Source: Takifugu bimaculatus
Taxonomy: Eukaryota; Chordata; Actinopteri; Tetraodontiformes; Tetraodontidae
Direction of reading: 5' to 3'
Assembly: GCA_004026145.2 (NCBI GenBank)
Contig: CP034983.1
Span: 14,383,488-14,447,487 of the forward strand
DNA: 64,000 nt
Positions 23,725 through 36,070 of the stretch are shown one piece after another. The notes under the pieces were generated by a model. That model had not been told where the DNA came from and did not search any database. It saw only the letters and a program-made list of their open reading frames with translations. The position numbers were made by a program, and so were the translations under genes. How positions within the stretch are numbered: the first letter of the stretch is position 1; each line of letters starts with the position of its first letter.

Positions 23725-25954
23725 CATTTTCATCTGTTGATGCCTCCACCCATGTGTGTGTGTGTGTGTGTGTGTGCGGTACCTCTGAAGAATGTTTCGC
23801 CACCTCTCTCATCAGGGTGGTGACATTCCTTCTCACGTGTTCGTCGGGATCTCGGAGACACGCCAGCGCCGCAGGAAAGACCTCAGCCATCACCACCATC
23901 TCAGCCAGGTCCACCGAGTGCTTGCTGATCTGACTGAGAGCTGAGAAAACCTGTCTCTGCATGCAGCGTTAAAAACAAAAACACTCGGGTTGTAATACCA
24001 ATGTAATGACGCATCTCCAGCAATGTTCCCTCTAATCTTTCATGTGTCTGAGCAGACACACAAGCTCTCTGAGCACACTGAGGACCACTGTGAGCAACAT
24101 CAGATGGGTGCGCTGTGGCCACACACCAGTGTCACGCTTGTTCAAAACCTCAGATCATAGCAAGTTACATGGCTTATTAAAAGAATCAAATGGCAGCAGC
24201 ACATAAATTGAAAAAGACAAAAATCTTGTTGTTGAGATGTGTACTATGTTATATGTGAGAGTCCTGCTTTAACCATAGGAAGAGTCACTCAGTTTCACCG
24301 CTTGTTCTTCTATTTGCACATACTCCGACAGCCATTCCATCTTAAAAGAACCGCATTTCTTTTTTACTTTGGCTTGATGAGTGGATGTGTCTCTGCCCGT
24401 TCGTTTCGCCATGATAAGGGATTAGCATTTGCGTCTCTTAGATCCGCTGCACTGCTGTTAGCTAGCTAACGTGCACGGCGAGTAAAGGCAGGGCACATAC
24501 GCAAACACTGTCAATGCTATGATTGGCTGCGTAGCGTAAGTGAACTGTATCGGATTATTGGCTGGACACCTGTCGCTCATTGAGTTACGTTGCGAAATGG
24601 TAGAGAAAACTATATTACTGGTCTAATTATCAGTTCTAAAATTAGATATTAATGGATACGTTTCTGTTGAATTTTATTTTGTGCGCTGCATAGTTTTTCT
24701 TGTGCGCTGAGTATGTGCAAGCAGTGTGCGATTGCGCAAGCGCGCAGCTTAGAGGGGAACATTGGTCTCCAGTCCTGTCACACATTGTATTGGTGAAGTC
24801 GCCATGAATGCAAAGCAGAGCTTTGATCTAATATTCATCATTTCATCAGAAATATGGAGTGATGGGACTTTAAACTGACTTTGAGTTTGATGTCTTTGTG
24901 GAGGATCAGCGGGGACAGATGGGTGATGGCGCAGTGGTCCACCAGAGCCTGGGCCAGCTCCGGCGTGTGTTTGCTGATGTCGCTGAGCGTAGCGGCCGCG
25001 ATGCGTTTGAGGGTCACCTCGGGCTCCCTGAGACACAGCAGCAGCAGAGGGACGGCACCGGCATCCACCACCAAATGAGCCAACGCTGCGAGTGAGAGGG
25101 GGGGGGATGTAAAAAACTGAGAGATGAAGGGAGAGCCACGCATCCCTCCGTGAGTGTCCTTACATTCGCTGTGCCGTGCTATGCAGCTCAAGGCCCAGGC
25201 GGCGGCCTCCTTCACCCCAATGTCAAGCTCCTCCATGCACAGCACCAGGGGGGCGACCGCCCCGCAGGACACCACAGCCTGAGCCAGCTCCGCCGAGTGT
25301 TTAGCCACCGCACGCAACACAAACGCAGCCGTCTTTTTGTAGAACCTCTGCAAATGCACTCACACACGCACACAAACACACATAAAAACATAAACACAAT
25401 TATCAACTGTCACTGCCCAAACTAAGATAGAGGCTGTTACACCAGCACCAGTTACATCTAAAACAACATAACACACATTGAGTATACCCCCCCCCCCCCA
25501 ATTATTTATAGAAATAATTTGATTGCGCTAATTGTTATTCATATATAACTGCCCTTTGTATTCCTCCCACCCCCTACTCACATTCTGCTCGCCCATGTGA
25601 GAGCGAATAAGGTCGGACAGGATGTTCTCCTCCACCACAGCCTCAGCCAGGACAGGACTTTGTTCCGCCAGGCGGCCCAGAGCCAGCGCGGCCGTCTGCT
25701 GGATGCTGGGGACCACATCGAGCATCAGAGGTTTCAGCAAGGAAACCACACCTGCAAAAACAAACAAACAAACAAACAAAGGAGTAAATAAAAGCGCGTT
25801 GGTACACACGGGGACAGCCATGGCAGCGTTCTGAAACGGCTCTCTTACCTGCGCTTTGCAGGGATTCTGTGTTTTGCGGGCTCGATGCGAGACTTGCGAC
25901 CGCTTGCACAAACTGCAACCGTGACTTCTGATACTGCTCGAATATTGCGAAGCA
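22603..25954 (-). CDS. spag6: spag6, armadillo-repeat central-pair protein
   Basis: Orthologue of SPAG6 (Chlamydomonas PF16), needed for the stability of the axonemal central pair and for ciliary and flagellar motility. Exons on minus: 25954-25849, 25751-25582, 25347-25164, 25085-24880, 23956-23783, 23671-23519, 23443-23252, 23124-23008, 22916-22771, 22681-22603. They give 508 codons plus stop; human SPAG6 has 509. Clear blocks are EQYQKSRLQFVQAVASLA, LDVVPSIQQTAALALGRLA, AAAWALSCIARHSE, LSQISKHSVDLAEMVV, LPGIMMLGYVAAHSENLAMA and VTNGGLKRVQEIKTEPGSP. Armadillo repeats run through almost the whole length. All phases agree and no frame is broken. The first exon recognised lacks a Met, so the start lies in an upstream exon (candidate at 26404-26430). 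The TAA stop overlaps an AATAAA (22602-22607). The intron 24879-23957 is large because of a transposon. Confidence 0.95.
23677..23776. repeat. (CA)n and (TG)n pair within one spag6 intron
   Basis: A CA run of about 46 bp (23677-23722) and a TG run of about 24 bp (23753-23776) occupy most of a 111-bp intron. The two arms are complementary and could pair in the transcript. Confidence 0.9.
24021..24764. mobile_element. Non-autonomous hAT-like DNA transposon in a spag6 intron
   Basis: The left end reads CAATGTTCCCTCTAA. The right end, reverse-complemented, reads CAATGTTCCCCTCTAA. These are terminal inverted repeats of about 15 bp, one indel apart. Flanking 8-mers are atctccag (24013-24020) and gtctccag (24765-24772), an 8-bp target-site duplication with one mismatch, as hAT elements make. 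The 744-bp interior has no transposase frame. The TIR sequence resembles the CAGTGTTCCCTCTAA ends of Tip100/Zaphod-type hATs (from memory). It sits between spag6 exons ending 24880 and starting 23956 and makes that intron about ten times longer than its neighbours. Confidence 0.78.
25489..25500. repeat. Poly-C tract and nearby (AAAC)n in spag6 introns
   Basis: A run of 11 C ending at position 25499. A short CAAA repeat lies at about 25757-25780 in the next intron upstream. Both are intronic low-complexity DNA. Confidence 0.7.
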
Positions 25955-26212
25955 CTGGTGGGAGATTGCAGCAAAAACGACGATTGGAACTCGTTCCCCC
26001 CCATTTTATTGTGTCTTTGTATCGCTCATCTTGACATGGGAGTTAATGGGAGACGGTGCCGAAGGTGGTTTAACTGATAGTTTTTCGATAGCTCCACGCT
26101 TTAGGTCATGAGACCTGGCAGGATTGATTGGTATGAATTCCACACAAATTGGGACTGTGCTTCTGCCTCTGGCCTGTCAACGCCTTAAAACCCAACCCTT
26201 AAATACGCATGC

Positions 26213-26213
<1 letters not shown>

Positions 26214-26299
<86 letters not shown>
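26214..26299. repeat. (GT)n microsatellite, about 86 bp
   Basis: An uninterrupted GT run of 43 units, the longest dinucleotide tract in the window, inside the proposed first intron of spag6. Confidence 0.95.
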
Positions 26300-26302
<3 letters not shown>

Positions 26303-26403
26303 GCGCATTTTAGAGGATTTAACACTATTCTGGATGTTACATTCAAACCATACCACACACAGTAGGAAATACCAGGACTGAGTAATGTTTTGCGTCACCT
26401 CAC

Positions 26404-26430
26404 CTTGTTGTATTTTGGATTTCTCTCCAT
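26404..26430 (-). CDS. spag6: spag6 candidate first coding exon
   Basis: On minus, ATG opens MERNPKYNK and is followed by GTGAGG, a good donor, in phase 0. The next spag6 exon starts in phase 0 (CFAIFEQYQK). Human SPAG6 has eight residues, MSQRQVLQ, before VFEQYQK, so the length fits although the residues differ. It is an inference from position, phase and donor. The intron would be about 449 bp and mostly a GT repeat. Confidence 0.38.
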
Positions 26431-28227
26431 AGTTGATGAACGTGGCTGAAGCTCGATACGGGGCGCGTATAATATGTTACATAGCTGTATTAAAATGCAT
26501 CCCCGGCCTTTGGTCATAGAAAGATCAAAGGGTTTTTTTTCAGCCTTTGATATCTGGTACTGTCGGTCGACACCCAAACCTTCGGGACATCTCTGTGCCC
26601 GAAGTGTAGGACCGTAGCGCGCTGTTCCGCAATGGGCCGCGCGTTGGGCGCCTGGGGGTGGAACGGTGGGACCTGTGGAACTGGCCCACCTGCAGAATTA
26701 CTAAAAAATCACTCACTTTAATGTTTCCTGTCGTGCTTGACACCCGCACAACAATTCACCAGTGTTTTCCTTCACGGTCATGTTGATATAGTACATATCT
26801 CGACCCTCGGCCAAGTCCTCTGCTGACATTCCAGCCTACGACTGATGACTGTCGCTGTTGGCGGCGGCCCTTAACGACCCCGGTGATCACTCCACACGTT
26901 GGAAGGCGTACTGGCAAAACTCCCAGTTTGCAGTATGTAGTGTTAGTTAAATGTAACCGGGCCAAGTACACACCTTAGATTATAAATAGCACCTGCGCCG
27001 AGCCAAGTGGGGCGACACCCTAGAAGTAAATGAAATCACGCCGGCCAAAGGGCCAGGAAATCCCTGCATCTGCAGATGTGGCGCATCTGCTGTTCATTAA
27101 GAGGACAAGATAGTGCAATCTTATCGCCGTTTGCATGGAAAGTGTGTATTTGTCATCCCCCGCAGGGTGTAGCTGCCACTGACAGTCAGCTGAAAGGCGC
27201 AAGAACAGAGCTGCACTTGTCAGACCGGTGTTGCTGTGGGTGTGGACAGCACATAAAAACCTGCTTGGCTGACGTCGGGAGCACATTCAGAGGGTTGACC
27301 AAGAGGAGCATTGATTGCACTTTTCCCCGCTCTGAAGGGTTTATGGTGGTGCCAAGAGAGAGGACTTTACCCTGACCTACTGTGACATCTCTGGAAGGAA
27401 TTAAAGATGGAGAAAAATGGTACAAGAGCCAGGCATGGTGAGTAGATGTGCCAAGGTGAACGCTTTTTTTTTGTTTGTTTGTTTGGGGTTTTTTTTTCCT
27501 GCTTTTTACATATAGAGTTGATTCCGTAATGAAGCAATTGATTCCTGTTATTGAAGTTACATTATTTCGTGTATTTTGGCGTGTTTTATTAAAATTGGCA
27601 CCCAATTATGCTGTAGATCCCTTTTATCTTTCGGTGACAAGTAATCTCCAATCATACACGTTCGTGGTATGGATGTCAGGTTCTAGGGTTCAGAAATATT
27701 TGTATTTCGTATAAGGGTGATTCAATGTTATATTTACACGCCACCCTTTGCAACAACAGGAAACATTTTGGGTAATTGTCTGACAGTTGTTGCATTTATG
27801 CATACCGACCGTTAGATGGCACTAGTTTTAAAGCATATTTGGAATGAAACCACTTGCCATTTTTGGGATCTTGAAAAGAAAACAGAAGCATGCCTCACTT
27901 ACGCCCACACGATCTGAGTTTTAGCGGAAAGTAAAGCTTTGAACCGTCACAAAACAGATTAAATCAGGCCCAAATTTCAAGTACTCACTCGCTGATCCTC
28001 AATAAAGGTTGCTTTTCAAATATGTTTAGAATATGACTTCACCACACATGTACACATTAGCGCAATAGATGCCTGTAGACCCGCCCTGTGAGGGTGTGTG
28101 TGTGTGTCTGGGGGGGAAATCTACTCTGTATCTGCCTCCCACCACACAGAGGACAGATGAAACGGCCGTTGCCTCTTTGCTTTTTATTCTAACTTGTTGG
28201 ATACCGCAAAGAAATACACATGAGGCG
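26431..28227. other. Intergenic region between divergent spag6 and plcd1
   Basis: The two genes are transcribed away from each other, so this 1.8-kb stretch should hold both promoters. 26520-26700 is GC-rich and has small inverted repeats (gatcaaagg / cctttgatatc, and cttcggg / cccgaag). No coding exon or known RNA family was recognised. Confidence 0.4.
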
Positions 28228-31200
28228 ATGTCGTGTTTACACAAACGTCCGAAAAGGTCTGAGGAAGAGGAGCGGGCATTCCAGGAACATGTGAAAAAAG
28301 TTGCGCAGGAGAACGGCAAACGTTTGGGTAAGTGTCCCCCCTACCTGCCTGTCATCAAAACCGTGTAATTGAGTTTATGCGTCGGGCATTTGGAGTCTAC
28401 CAGCAGACTGACGCGAAAACCGCTCGCCGAGTTTGAAGCGTCTGACTGTGGGAGAAGGAAAATCCAAAAGACATAATGGGTCCCTCCTCGCCCGGAGCCA
28501 TGCATTCCTCATGGGAACTTAGATTAGATTTTAAAATGAAATGTCCACTGGACAGTCTTTAGTCCGTCGGAACTGGAACAGGAAGGCGACGAGTTTGGTT
28601 CATGTGATCTTGTGATTTTTTTTAGGTGACTGTAGAATTATGTCCAGAATCTATGAGTCACCCTGGGGAAAACAGCACAGGAGACACTCGCGTTGTCATG
28701 AAATTATGTTTCAAAATGGAGTTTTACAAGGGTGTAAAATGCACAAATTAATGAAAACAAACAAGCACACGGAAGAGTCGAGATTTCCTGAGGAAAGTCA
28801 TGGGAAACATCCCCCACCCGTGCGTAAAATATCCCTTAAAGTTGCTCTCACAGCTTTCTTGCCCTGACTTGCCGATGTCTCCCTGCGTTAAAAAACTGAT
28901 GACGTAGGGAAACGCACGGAAAAATAGATCAGTTTACACCCTGCATGACCCTGCCATTGTTTTTGATTTGTGTTCAAGGTTTATGTTCCCTACTCATTCT
29001 CCACAAAGGCCAGGAGACCCCAAACCTTTTGCGTCTCCGTGTCGGGTGAATGGAATAATAAAAAAAATGACCAGGAATCAATGTTGTGGTTAAATCACGC
29101 CACACGCGTTATAATAACTATTTTATTACACATTGTACATGTGTGTAAGGGGGTAACACATATTCATATGCACGTAAAAAGTAAAAATAAATAAATAAAT
29201 ACTGTGATTAAATGCTGTATATATAATCTGAGATGTGTGGCTTCAGGCCTCTCTTTCTGTGCGCTCCATCACCCTCTGCTGGAGGGCAGAGTTTAAACAG
29301 AGCGGGGCTAATCGTTGCATTCATTCATTCAGTCATTCATTCATTCATTCATTAAAAATCTCCCAGGGCCTGTTTTTTTCTTTAGATTTTTGTGTATCGT
29401 GTCTGAATTAAAAATGTAATTGCCCCCCCCCCCCCCAAATCTTTTTTTTACAATAATTCCAGCTTTGTGTGGTGCCATTTGTGGGCAGCAGTCCCAAGTG
29501 TGACTCAACAGTTTGAAAACACCAATAACATCAATAAATACATTTTGTTGCAGTTTGTTCCCCTTTGTTTGTCTTATTGTGTCACACATGGATACTTTAT
29601 CTGTCAAAACATAAAGAAAGTGTTTTCAAATGATTGAGCACAGCTGTTGGATGAAACACTTTATCGTACCAAACGCCACAGTCAGAATCTGTCACAGATT
29701 GCAATCTTTTAGCATCTTTTGTAATCTGAACTTCACGATAAGATAGTAGAACCCTTACAATAACTAATCTTACAAGACAGACAGGCAACGAGGCCTGGTG
29801 CATTCTGGGAAACACCATACGCTGCTTTGATTTTGGATCAGACTGGTTTTGTGTGTGACCTCCCTGCAGGTTTGGAGGGCGACACAGACGTGCAGTTCCT
29901 GCTGCTGGGCGGAGAGCTGGTCAAGGTTCGCTCCACCTCCTGGAAGAAGATGCGATTCTTCAAACTGCAGGAAGACTGCAAAACAATCTGGCACGAGTCG
30001 CACAAGAAATTCAAACGGAACCAGACATGTGAGTGTGGATATCTGCTGGCTGTTTGCATCACGCCCGTGTTCCATTCTTTACGTGACCAGAACGTCTTTG
30101 TTTTTGGCTTTTTAAAAAAAAAATTGGGACACTCCTTCTTCGGCCTGATGATACTTGTTGTTTTCCTTTCACATCTCAGGGGACGCGATCACACCCTTCA
30201 AATTCCTACAATAGATGATGGCGAAATGATAACTGCTGAAACTGGCATTTAATCCCTGGAAAATACGCGTGTGAATCCTGCGTTTGCTCGCGTCTGTATC
30301 TGAGAGATTAGGCTCCTCTGATTGCTGGTTCAGTGGCTCATGCTCAAGGCGGGAATGTATGTAAATGCTCTGATACCCCCCACCCCCCTTCCTGGCTGTG
30401 GCTGCTGCTTTCTGGGGCCGATAACCTCACTGCTACGTGCAGAAAAGCCAGAAGCCAGTCTCAAATTGACTGAATCATCACAATGAGACTAAAACAGTAA
30501 AACTCTGTCTGACTGGTCCAAAACGTTTACACTAGATAACATTATATTATATAATATACAGTAATATTCATTATGGATGCTACCATAATGGATGTAATCA
30601 CTGTATATTTACAAAGTAACATGGTATGTAAAGTTTTTTTCTTACTGAGCTATCAACTTTTCCTTTGGCACAATAAAGGGAACGCCCTTTTCTCTGCTTA
30701 CAAACAGCTGAACTTTTCCTGAGATGTCACAATCATTTGACTGTGTAACATTTCATCTGAGAGGCATTTAAAGAATGCTGCACGATGAGGAGGAAACAGC
30801 CTCACCACCGCAGAAGAGGTCCTCTCAAAAGGCCCCTTATGTCAGTCAAATGAGTACGTGTGTAGGTTAAACAGGCTGTCCTCTTCTGCCAGAGTTATTT
30901 TGACCTTCACGCCGTCGGTTGCGTGCGCGCCGAGACGAGGGCGCGTTTCCTTTACGCCGCCCCCACTTTTTATTCTCCCTACAAGCAGGCTGACCTTTAA
31001 ATTCAGTTGACAGACTCCGACGCAGGGACAATGGCTTATTCTCTTAAGGGTGGAAACGCTGTGATTGCAGGCATCTACGTCGCGGCCTTTTGGCTGAGCC
31101 TGTGGTCTCTGCTGTTTTGTTAGCAGGGTGGTTGTTGCCATTCAGCGGGATTACATCATGCATGGTCGTGCATGGGCTCTTCTGTACATTAAGCTGCTGG

Positions 31201-34200
31201 ACAGCGCAGCTCTACACACATGGTGTGTGTGTGTGTGGAGACTTTCAGTGTTTGTGAACATCAAGCAGGACAGATTGCGGTTAATTAAATCTTTGCATGA
31301 TGTGTCTGCCTTGTTTGGCCGCCACATGTCCAGTGACCATGAGACCACGAGACACCACGAGCACAATTGTTCCCATGAAATCAAACCCGTTTTTGAAAAA
31401 TATGATTCAGTTTTTGGCCACTTTCATCAAACAAGTTCATTGGTAGCCGCATCATACTCATTTAATCATTACAAAAGGTATTTAAAATTTATTGCATTTC
31501 CAAGTTTTCCGCTGCCAGATCAGAGCAAAGGCAATGTTTGCTAAAAATACTGCTTTGCGCTTGTGGCGCTGAGCCCGAGACCATGAGCCTTTTGACAAGA
31601 CAGGCGGTGAAAAGGTTTTCTTTTTTTTTGCGGTTTTCTTGCTACAAAAGTGAGTGACAGTGCAGAGACGAAGGTCTTCCTGTAGATAAGCCACAGCGTT
31701 TACTGCCCAAACATGGAGTTTCCCAAATATTCTCAAGTTTCTCTTGAGAAACTTGAAACAAATTAATTCACGTAATTAATTTGCAGTTTAAAAAATTGAA
31801 TTTTCATTTGATCTACTCCAGTCTCCGTCGATGAAATTGACTCCATGCGGCTCGGTCGCCAGTCTGAAGGGCTCAATAAACACACACATCCGGTGGATGA
31901 AGCGCAGTGCTTCTCCATCATCTTCAAGGGCCGCAAGAAGAACCTGGACCTGATGGCCCCCAACGGCGAGGTGGCCCGCAAGTGGGTCAACGGCATCGAG
32001 AAGATCATGAACAACATGCGCAACCTCAATCACGTGCAGAAGAGCGAGCAGTATCCTTGTCAAAGCGTTTTTTCCTCCCTCTTTTGTGAAAACGAGTAAA
32101 GTCTTACATCCATCTTGTCAGCTGGATCATCAACTGCATGAGGAAGGCGGACAAAAACGAAGACAACAAGATGACCCTGAAGGAGCTGAAGCACTTCCTG
32201 CGACAGATCAACGTGGAAGTGGATGATGTCTACGCGGAGGAAATTTTCAAGGTGAGCACCAAAGAGAGGTTTCTGGGTCTGGAACACATTTTACAGCCAT
32301 ATTTCACCCATTGTGTCGTAGAAATGTGACGAGTCCAACTCGGGCTCTTTGGAGGGCTCTGAAATCGAGCATTTCTACAACCTGCTCACGCAACGGGAGG
32401 AGATCAACGTGATCTACGACAAGTACGCTGCAACAGAGGGCCAGATGAGCTCCAAAGACCTGCTGAACTTCCTGTTAAATGAACAGAGGGAGCAGGTGAA
32501 CTTGCACGATGCTGTCAGGCTGATCGAAAAATACGAAGTGGATCAAACAGGCAGGTTTCACTTGGGCACAAGATCTTCTGGTGGGGGGATGTCCTGGGCC
32601 TTACCTGCGTATCTGCCTGTTCTTTTCTCCAGCAAAGCAGAGAAAACACATGACCAAAGATGGCTTCCTGATGTACCTGCACCAGGACGAGGGCTGCATC
32701 CTCAACCCGGCTCATAAACACATATACCAGGACATGCATCAGCCCCTCAACCATTACTTCATCTCTTCCTCGCACAACACGTACCTGATGGAGGACCAGC
32801 TCAAAGGCCCCAGCAGCACAGAGGCCTACATCAAGTAACTGTTCTTGTCAGCATGTTCTCTCTGGGTCTGGGCTCCAGATGTGTTAGCTAGAACCTTGCT
32901 GGTTCTCCACAACAAGGATTACGGTAACTCAAGTTCTCACCTTGCAGAGCGCTGATGAAAAGCTGCCGCTGTGTGGAATTAGACTGCTGGGATGGGCCCA
33001 ACGGCGAGCCTATCATCTACCACGGCTACACAATCACGTCCAAAGTGCTCTTCCGAGACGTCATCAAAGCCATCAAAGACTACGCCTTCAAAGTGAGATG
33101 ACTTGACTGTTCTCATTACTGTATTCTGTCGCTGCTCTAGGTGCTCATTTATCCATTTCTACTCTTCTAGACCTCACAGTATCCAGTCATCTTGTCCTTG
33201 GAGAACCATTGCACCGTGGATCAACAGAAACTCATGGCCCACCACTTGATCTCCATCCTGGGAGGTGCTTTGCTCACAAAGCCTCTGGGAAACAGCATGC
33301 CCTCTAACTTCCCCTCCCCTGAGGTGCACAAGCGGCTCCGTTTTTCAAATATACCTGACTGTTGAGTTTGTTTGGGAAATGAGGCTCAAAGCGTTGTTTT
33401 TAGTGGTCTCTTCAAAGCCCATGTATCACCCTACTGATTCTCTCATTTCTGCAGCATATTCCTGCCAGAGGAGCTCAAAATGTTCTATCTAAACAGTAAT
33501 GTTTATGAGTCACATCCCTGGCACGAGTGCCTGTGACATTGTTAGCCTCAATTGTAACCATGCCTCTTGCAATTTTTCCTCTCTGTCACCGGCTGCTGAA
33601 AGGGAGTGGCAGGCAGAGAAACATACTTAGTAGTTGAGAATATAGTCTTCTTCTCAACAGGGTGTTATAAATGCATATTTGTGGTTGTGGATGTTTCCTT
33701 AGGCGTTGAAGGGCAGGTTCCTCATCAAGGGGAAGCGACTGAACAAGCTGGATGATGCTTTCAACAACATTCTGATAGAAGACGGCACTGTGTCTGAGGA
33801 GGACGAGGCGGCGGACTCTGAGAACGGTCAAAAAGGCAAATCCAAGGTGCGCCAGGTGGATTTGTTTGAGGAAAAGCATCCTAGAAAGTCAGTTTTTTGT
33901 CACTCTTTTTCCCCCCTCTGTAGAAATCCAAAATCAAACTTGCCAAAGAGCTGTCAGACATCGTCATCTATTGCAAGAGCGTCCACTTCAGCGGCTTCGA
34001 ACACGCCAGGGACAGTCAGGCCTTTTACGAGATGTCGTCCTTCAAGGAGAGTAAAGCTTTTAACCTGGCTGACAGTTCAGGTGGGAAGCGCTGTCACATC
34101 ATCTGCATAAGTGATGACTCTTGTCACCCTTGAAGTGGGTTAAATGACAGTTTATTAATGCCTGCAGCTACTGCATACATCCACCACAATATGGACAAAC

Positions 34201-35429
34201 TCAGTCGGATCTATCCAGCTGGCTCCAGAACTGACTCCTCTAACTACAACCCCGTCCCCATGTGGAACGTGGGGTGCCAGATAGGTACAGCGCAAAATCC
34301 AGCCATTAGCGCTTGATGTGAAGTGACAAAAGTGAGGCATTCATGCTCTTCTCTGATTGTTTTTTCCTTCCTAGTCGCGCTGAACTTCCAGACTCCCTCC
34401 AAAGAAATGCAGATCAACCAGGGTCGGTTTCTGCCAAACGGTTTTTGCGGCTACATCCTCAAACCCGAATTCATGAGAAACCCGTCCTCTCAGTTCGACC
34501 CCAACAAGCTCACCCACGGGCCCTGGCTCAAGAGAAAGACATTTCACGTCATGGTGAGATTAACTGAACTTTTGGTGTTTCCTACAGGGAACCTTGTCTT
34601 CTTCTGATTGGCTGGGCACATTTAGCAAATAATACAAAAGGAACATTTTGAAAAGGTGAATTTAGTTCATAAGTCTTATAATCGCTTCAGTTTATTCTTA
34701 AGTTGTTTTATTTTTGCTCTACTCTACAATTATTTAATTTATTAAAATCTAGGAAAGAATAAAATATGGCCTGATTAACAACTGCTCAGTAGTGCCTCTA
34801 GTGGACAGGTTCAATAATGCACTGGCTTGTCTCAACACAACAGGTGATCTCAGCTCAGCAGTTGCCTAAACTCAACAAGGACAAACCCAAATCCATCGTT
34901 GATCCCCTGGTTAGAGTGGAGCTCTACGGCGTCCCGGCCGACAACGCCAGCAAGGAGACGCATTACATTTCAAACAACGGTGACAGAACACGCGAGCGTT
35001 CATTAACCTCAAATACATAAGTTTGGGATTCAACAACCATCTGTCCACGCAGGATTCAACCCCATGTGGAACCAAAGATTCCAGTTTGATGTCCACGTGC
35101 CAGAGCTGGCGATGGTGCGATTTGTGGTGGAAGACTATGACTCAACATCCCAGAATGACCTCATAGGGCAGTACTGCCTACCGCTGACCAGCATACAGAA
35201 CGGTAAAAGCAGCTTTGTGCTCCAGTTTGGTTTCATATCCTCAGCTGTCTAAAAACCGCTTAGCTGCCTTTTTTTATTGCTCTTCCTGTTTGATGTTGGA
35301 TTTTACCAACTTCCTGTGTGGTCTTTTATTGTAACAGGATATCGCCATGTTCCACTGCTCACCAAGAGAGGGGACATCATCAGCTCGGCTGGACTCTTTT
35401 TAAACCTCATGCTCATCGACGTAAAGTAA
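28228..35429 (+). CDS. plcd1: plcd1, phospholipase C delta, 15 exons, complete
   Basis: Phosphoinositide-specific phospholipase C that cleaves PIP2 to IP3 and diacylglycerol at the plasma membrane under calcium. Exons: 28228-28327, 29870-30028, 31822-32050, 32122-32251, 32322-32550, 32633-32834, 32948-33092, 33171-33323, 33703-33846, 33924-34080, 34168-34284, 34375-34553, 34844-34979, 35053-35202, 35338-35429; 773 aa, against about 756 in human PLCD1. Order: basic/acidic N-terminus (MSCLHKRPKRSEEEE), PH domain (about 35-145), EF-hands (about 155-285; DKNEDNKMTLKE), X box (about 305-449), acidic linker, Y box (about 498-630), C2 (about 645-765). Catalytic histidines are present in SSSHNTYL (near 330) and IIYHGYT (near 375), with acidic residues in ELDCWDGP and LSLENHC. 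All frames agree. Exon 5 seems to use a GC donor. KLQEDCKTIWHES and the dlec1/vill/ctdspl neighbours favour plcd1 over plcd3 or plcd4. Confidence 0.95.
28328..31821 (+). other. plcd1 introns 1 and 2, non-coding
   Basis: Two long introns (28328-29869 and 30029-31821) flank exon 2. They hold a CATT repeat near 29311-29353 and a poly-C run near 29425-29436, and no coding block I can support. Confidence 0.6.
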
Positions 35430-35970
35430 ACCGGCGATTGGAAAATCTCCTCCAGCAGCAGCGGCGGACTTTTCCCCGAAGACCTTAAAGGATATTGTAA
35501 TTAAATACAACCGAGCTTTTTATAAATATTGGGGAGAAACCAAGCGCGCTCAGCAGGGTGGCCGCTGCTGACTCTCTTTCCTGACATTGTTTAAATTTAG
35601 CAGTCAAAAAGGACTCTGATGCAGTTACAATGAATGAAAATTTTCAGGTAAAAATGTGGGTGTATCGTGAAAATAATCAGTAAACAGATGAGATGTGGAC
35701 ACCAGCCGAATGTGAAACATGTGAACCTTAAATGCTCATTTAAATACATGTAAAAAGTAACAAAACTGTCTTTACTGACCCTCCTAACAAAATATGCCTT
35801 TTATATATGTATTACCGTAGCAGATTTAAGAGACAATATTCTATATAAATCTTCTTAAAACTCAGCCCTATTGCACTTTAAATTTAAATTTCTTTTTTTA
35901 ACATCACGTCTCATCATGTCTCATCATCTTTTTCCTTTGTTTTTGTCTCTTTTCTGCATTTCTACACTCA

Positions 35971-35976
35971 AATAAA
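35971..35976 (+). terminator. plcd1 poly(A) signal
   Basis: AATAAA about 540 bp past the plcd1 stop codon, in a T-rich 3' region. It is the best canonical signal before the facing vill gene. Confidence 0.6.
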
Positions 35977-36004
35977 TCCAACAGTTTCTTGTTTACAACC
36001 GTGT

Positions 36005-36010
36005 GTTTAT
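36005..36010 (-). terminator. vill poly(A) signal candidate
   Basis: The plus strand tttatt reads AATAAA on minus, about 220 bp past the vill stop. Another weaker candidate (tttatt) is near 36166. The pair with the plcd1 signal at 35971 suggests abutting or overlapping 3' UTRs. Confidence 0.5.
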
Positions 36011-36044
36011 TCATGATGCGATAATCTGAAAGTTTAAGATAAAT

Positions 36045-36070
36045 ATGATGATGATGATGATGATGATGAT
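36045..36070. repeat. (GAT)n short repeat
   Basis: About eight ATG/GAT units in the shared 3' region of plcd1 and vill. Confidence 0.85.

Noticed and set aside
23580..23933. 117-codon plus frame across spag6 exons
   Set aside because: Antisense to spag6 exons and built partly from CA-repeat His-Thr codons.
26520..26700. Structured RNA gene in GC-rich DNA with small inverted repeats
   Set aside because: The hairpins are short and do not match U1, U2, RNase P/MRP, 7SK or SRP RNA features I know.
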